Of a DNA stretch of 12,842 bases, positions 12,688-12,842 are shown in pieces. Numbering within the stretch: position 1 is the first letter of the stretch; the number at the start of each line of letters is the position of its first letter. The DNA comes from Thermoplasmata archaeon (lineage in GTDB: Archaea; Thermoplasmatota; E2; DHVEG-1): assembly GCA_003651045.1 (NCBI GenBank), contig QMTJ01000013.1, forward strand, positions 1 through 12,842, in the 5' to 3' direction. The notes beneath the pieces are model-generated. The model searched no databases and was not told the DNA's origin. It was given only the letters and a program-made list of their open reading frames with translations. A program made the position numbers and the translations under genes.

Positions 12688-12842
12688 TTATTTTGGTAAA
12701 AAATTGGGTATACCCTCCTCTATAGGGTAAACTTTGTTACATTTTTTACAAGTGAAACTACCTTTTATTATCTCCTCTTTATTTTCTTCTTCAACCCGTA
12801 GTTCTAAATCTCCTTTACAAACAGGGCAGCAGAGTATATCAA
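12688..12842 (-). CDS. Trm112-like zinc-ribbon protein (partial, N-terminus outside)
   Basis: Fifty codons and a TAA stop run off the right edge on the minus strand. The visible part begins DILCCPVCKGDLEL, has a second pair in FTCKKCNKVYPIEEG and ends IPNFLPK. Two CxxC pairs (CPVC and CKKC) and the closing YPIxxGIPxxLP pattern are the hallmark of Trm112-family proteins. These are about 60 residues in archaea, so only a few N-terminal residues should be missing. Trm112 binds and activates SAM-dependent methyltransferases that modify rRNA, tRNA and release factor. Partners are not visible, although RNA-modification genes tsr3 and taw2 are nearby. A zinc-ribbon protein attached to a different pathway with the same motif is possible. 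Confidence 0.85.
   Translation of the reverse strand, partial: DILCCPVCKGDLELRVEEENKEEIIKGSFTCKKCNKVYPIEEGIPNFLPK

Noticed and set aside
1..12842. CRISPR array, rRNA genes or insertion sequences
   Set aside because: No regularly spaced direct repeats, rRNA-like conserved blocks or transposase genes with terminal repeats were seen.

Overview
The window is AT-rich archaeal DNA. The evidence is a set of archaeal or archaeal-type genes: CDP-archaeol synthase (carS), the wybutosine enzyme Taw2, the rRNA enzyme Tsr3, an Fe-S XPD helicase, the alpha subunit of an ADP-forming acyl-CoA synthetase, and the end of a Trm112-like gene. Many starts sit about 25-30 nt after a TATA box with no Shine-Dalgarno, which suggests leaderless transcripts. 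PKD and surface hydrolase genes plus the ADP-forming synthetase suggest a protein- or peptide-using heterotroph in the Thermoplasmata/Euryarchaeota sphere. That placement is an inference, not a proof.

Region 1 (1-2470) looks like the right end of an integrated mobile element. It holds the start of a secreted, sequon-rich protein running off the left edge, a hairpin-bearing non-coding stretch, one small unknown protein, an AT-rich hairpin stretch, and an archaeal SSV/pNOB8-like tyrosine recombinase. The recombinase gene begins inside the 3' half of a tRNA-Ala(GGC) gene (2424-2470), whose 5' half is missing. This is the expected product of integration into a tRNA gene: int and its attachment core lie at the right end, and the restored tRNA should lie to the left of the window.

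Region 2 (2471-5753) appears to be chromosome: a winged-helix regulator, carS, an eight-cysteine zinc protein, and (minus strand) the acyl-CoA synthetase alpha subunit without its beta subunit.

Region 3 (5754-8061) has two plus-strand genes for exported enzymes: a transglutaminase-like papain-fold candidate and a C45-type N-terminal-nucleophile hydrolase. A third exported candidate, a permuted NlpC/P60 (YiiX-like) domain joined to a PKD domain and a C-terminal membrane anchor, lies at 11601-12677.

Region 4 (8073-12842) carries RNA-modification and repair genes. tsr3 and taw2 overlap by ATGA on the minus strand, and both use the aminocarboxypropyl group of SAM, one on rRNA and one on tRNA-Phe. 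XPD is divergent from them. A Trm112-like zinc protein enters from the right edge.

The most notable items are the tRNA/integrase junction, the two-gene aminocarboxypropyl-transferase operon, and the three different exported cysteine-hydrolase folds close together. I found no CRISPR array, rRNA or insertion sequence.
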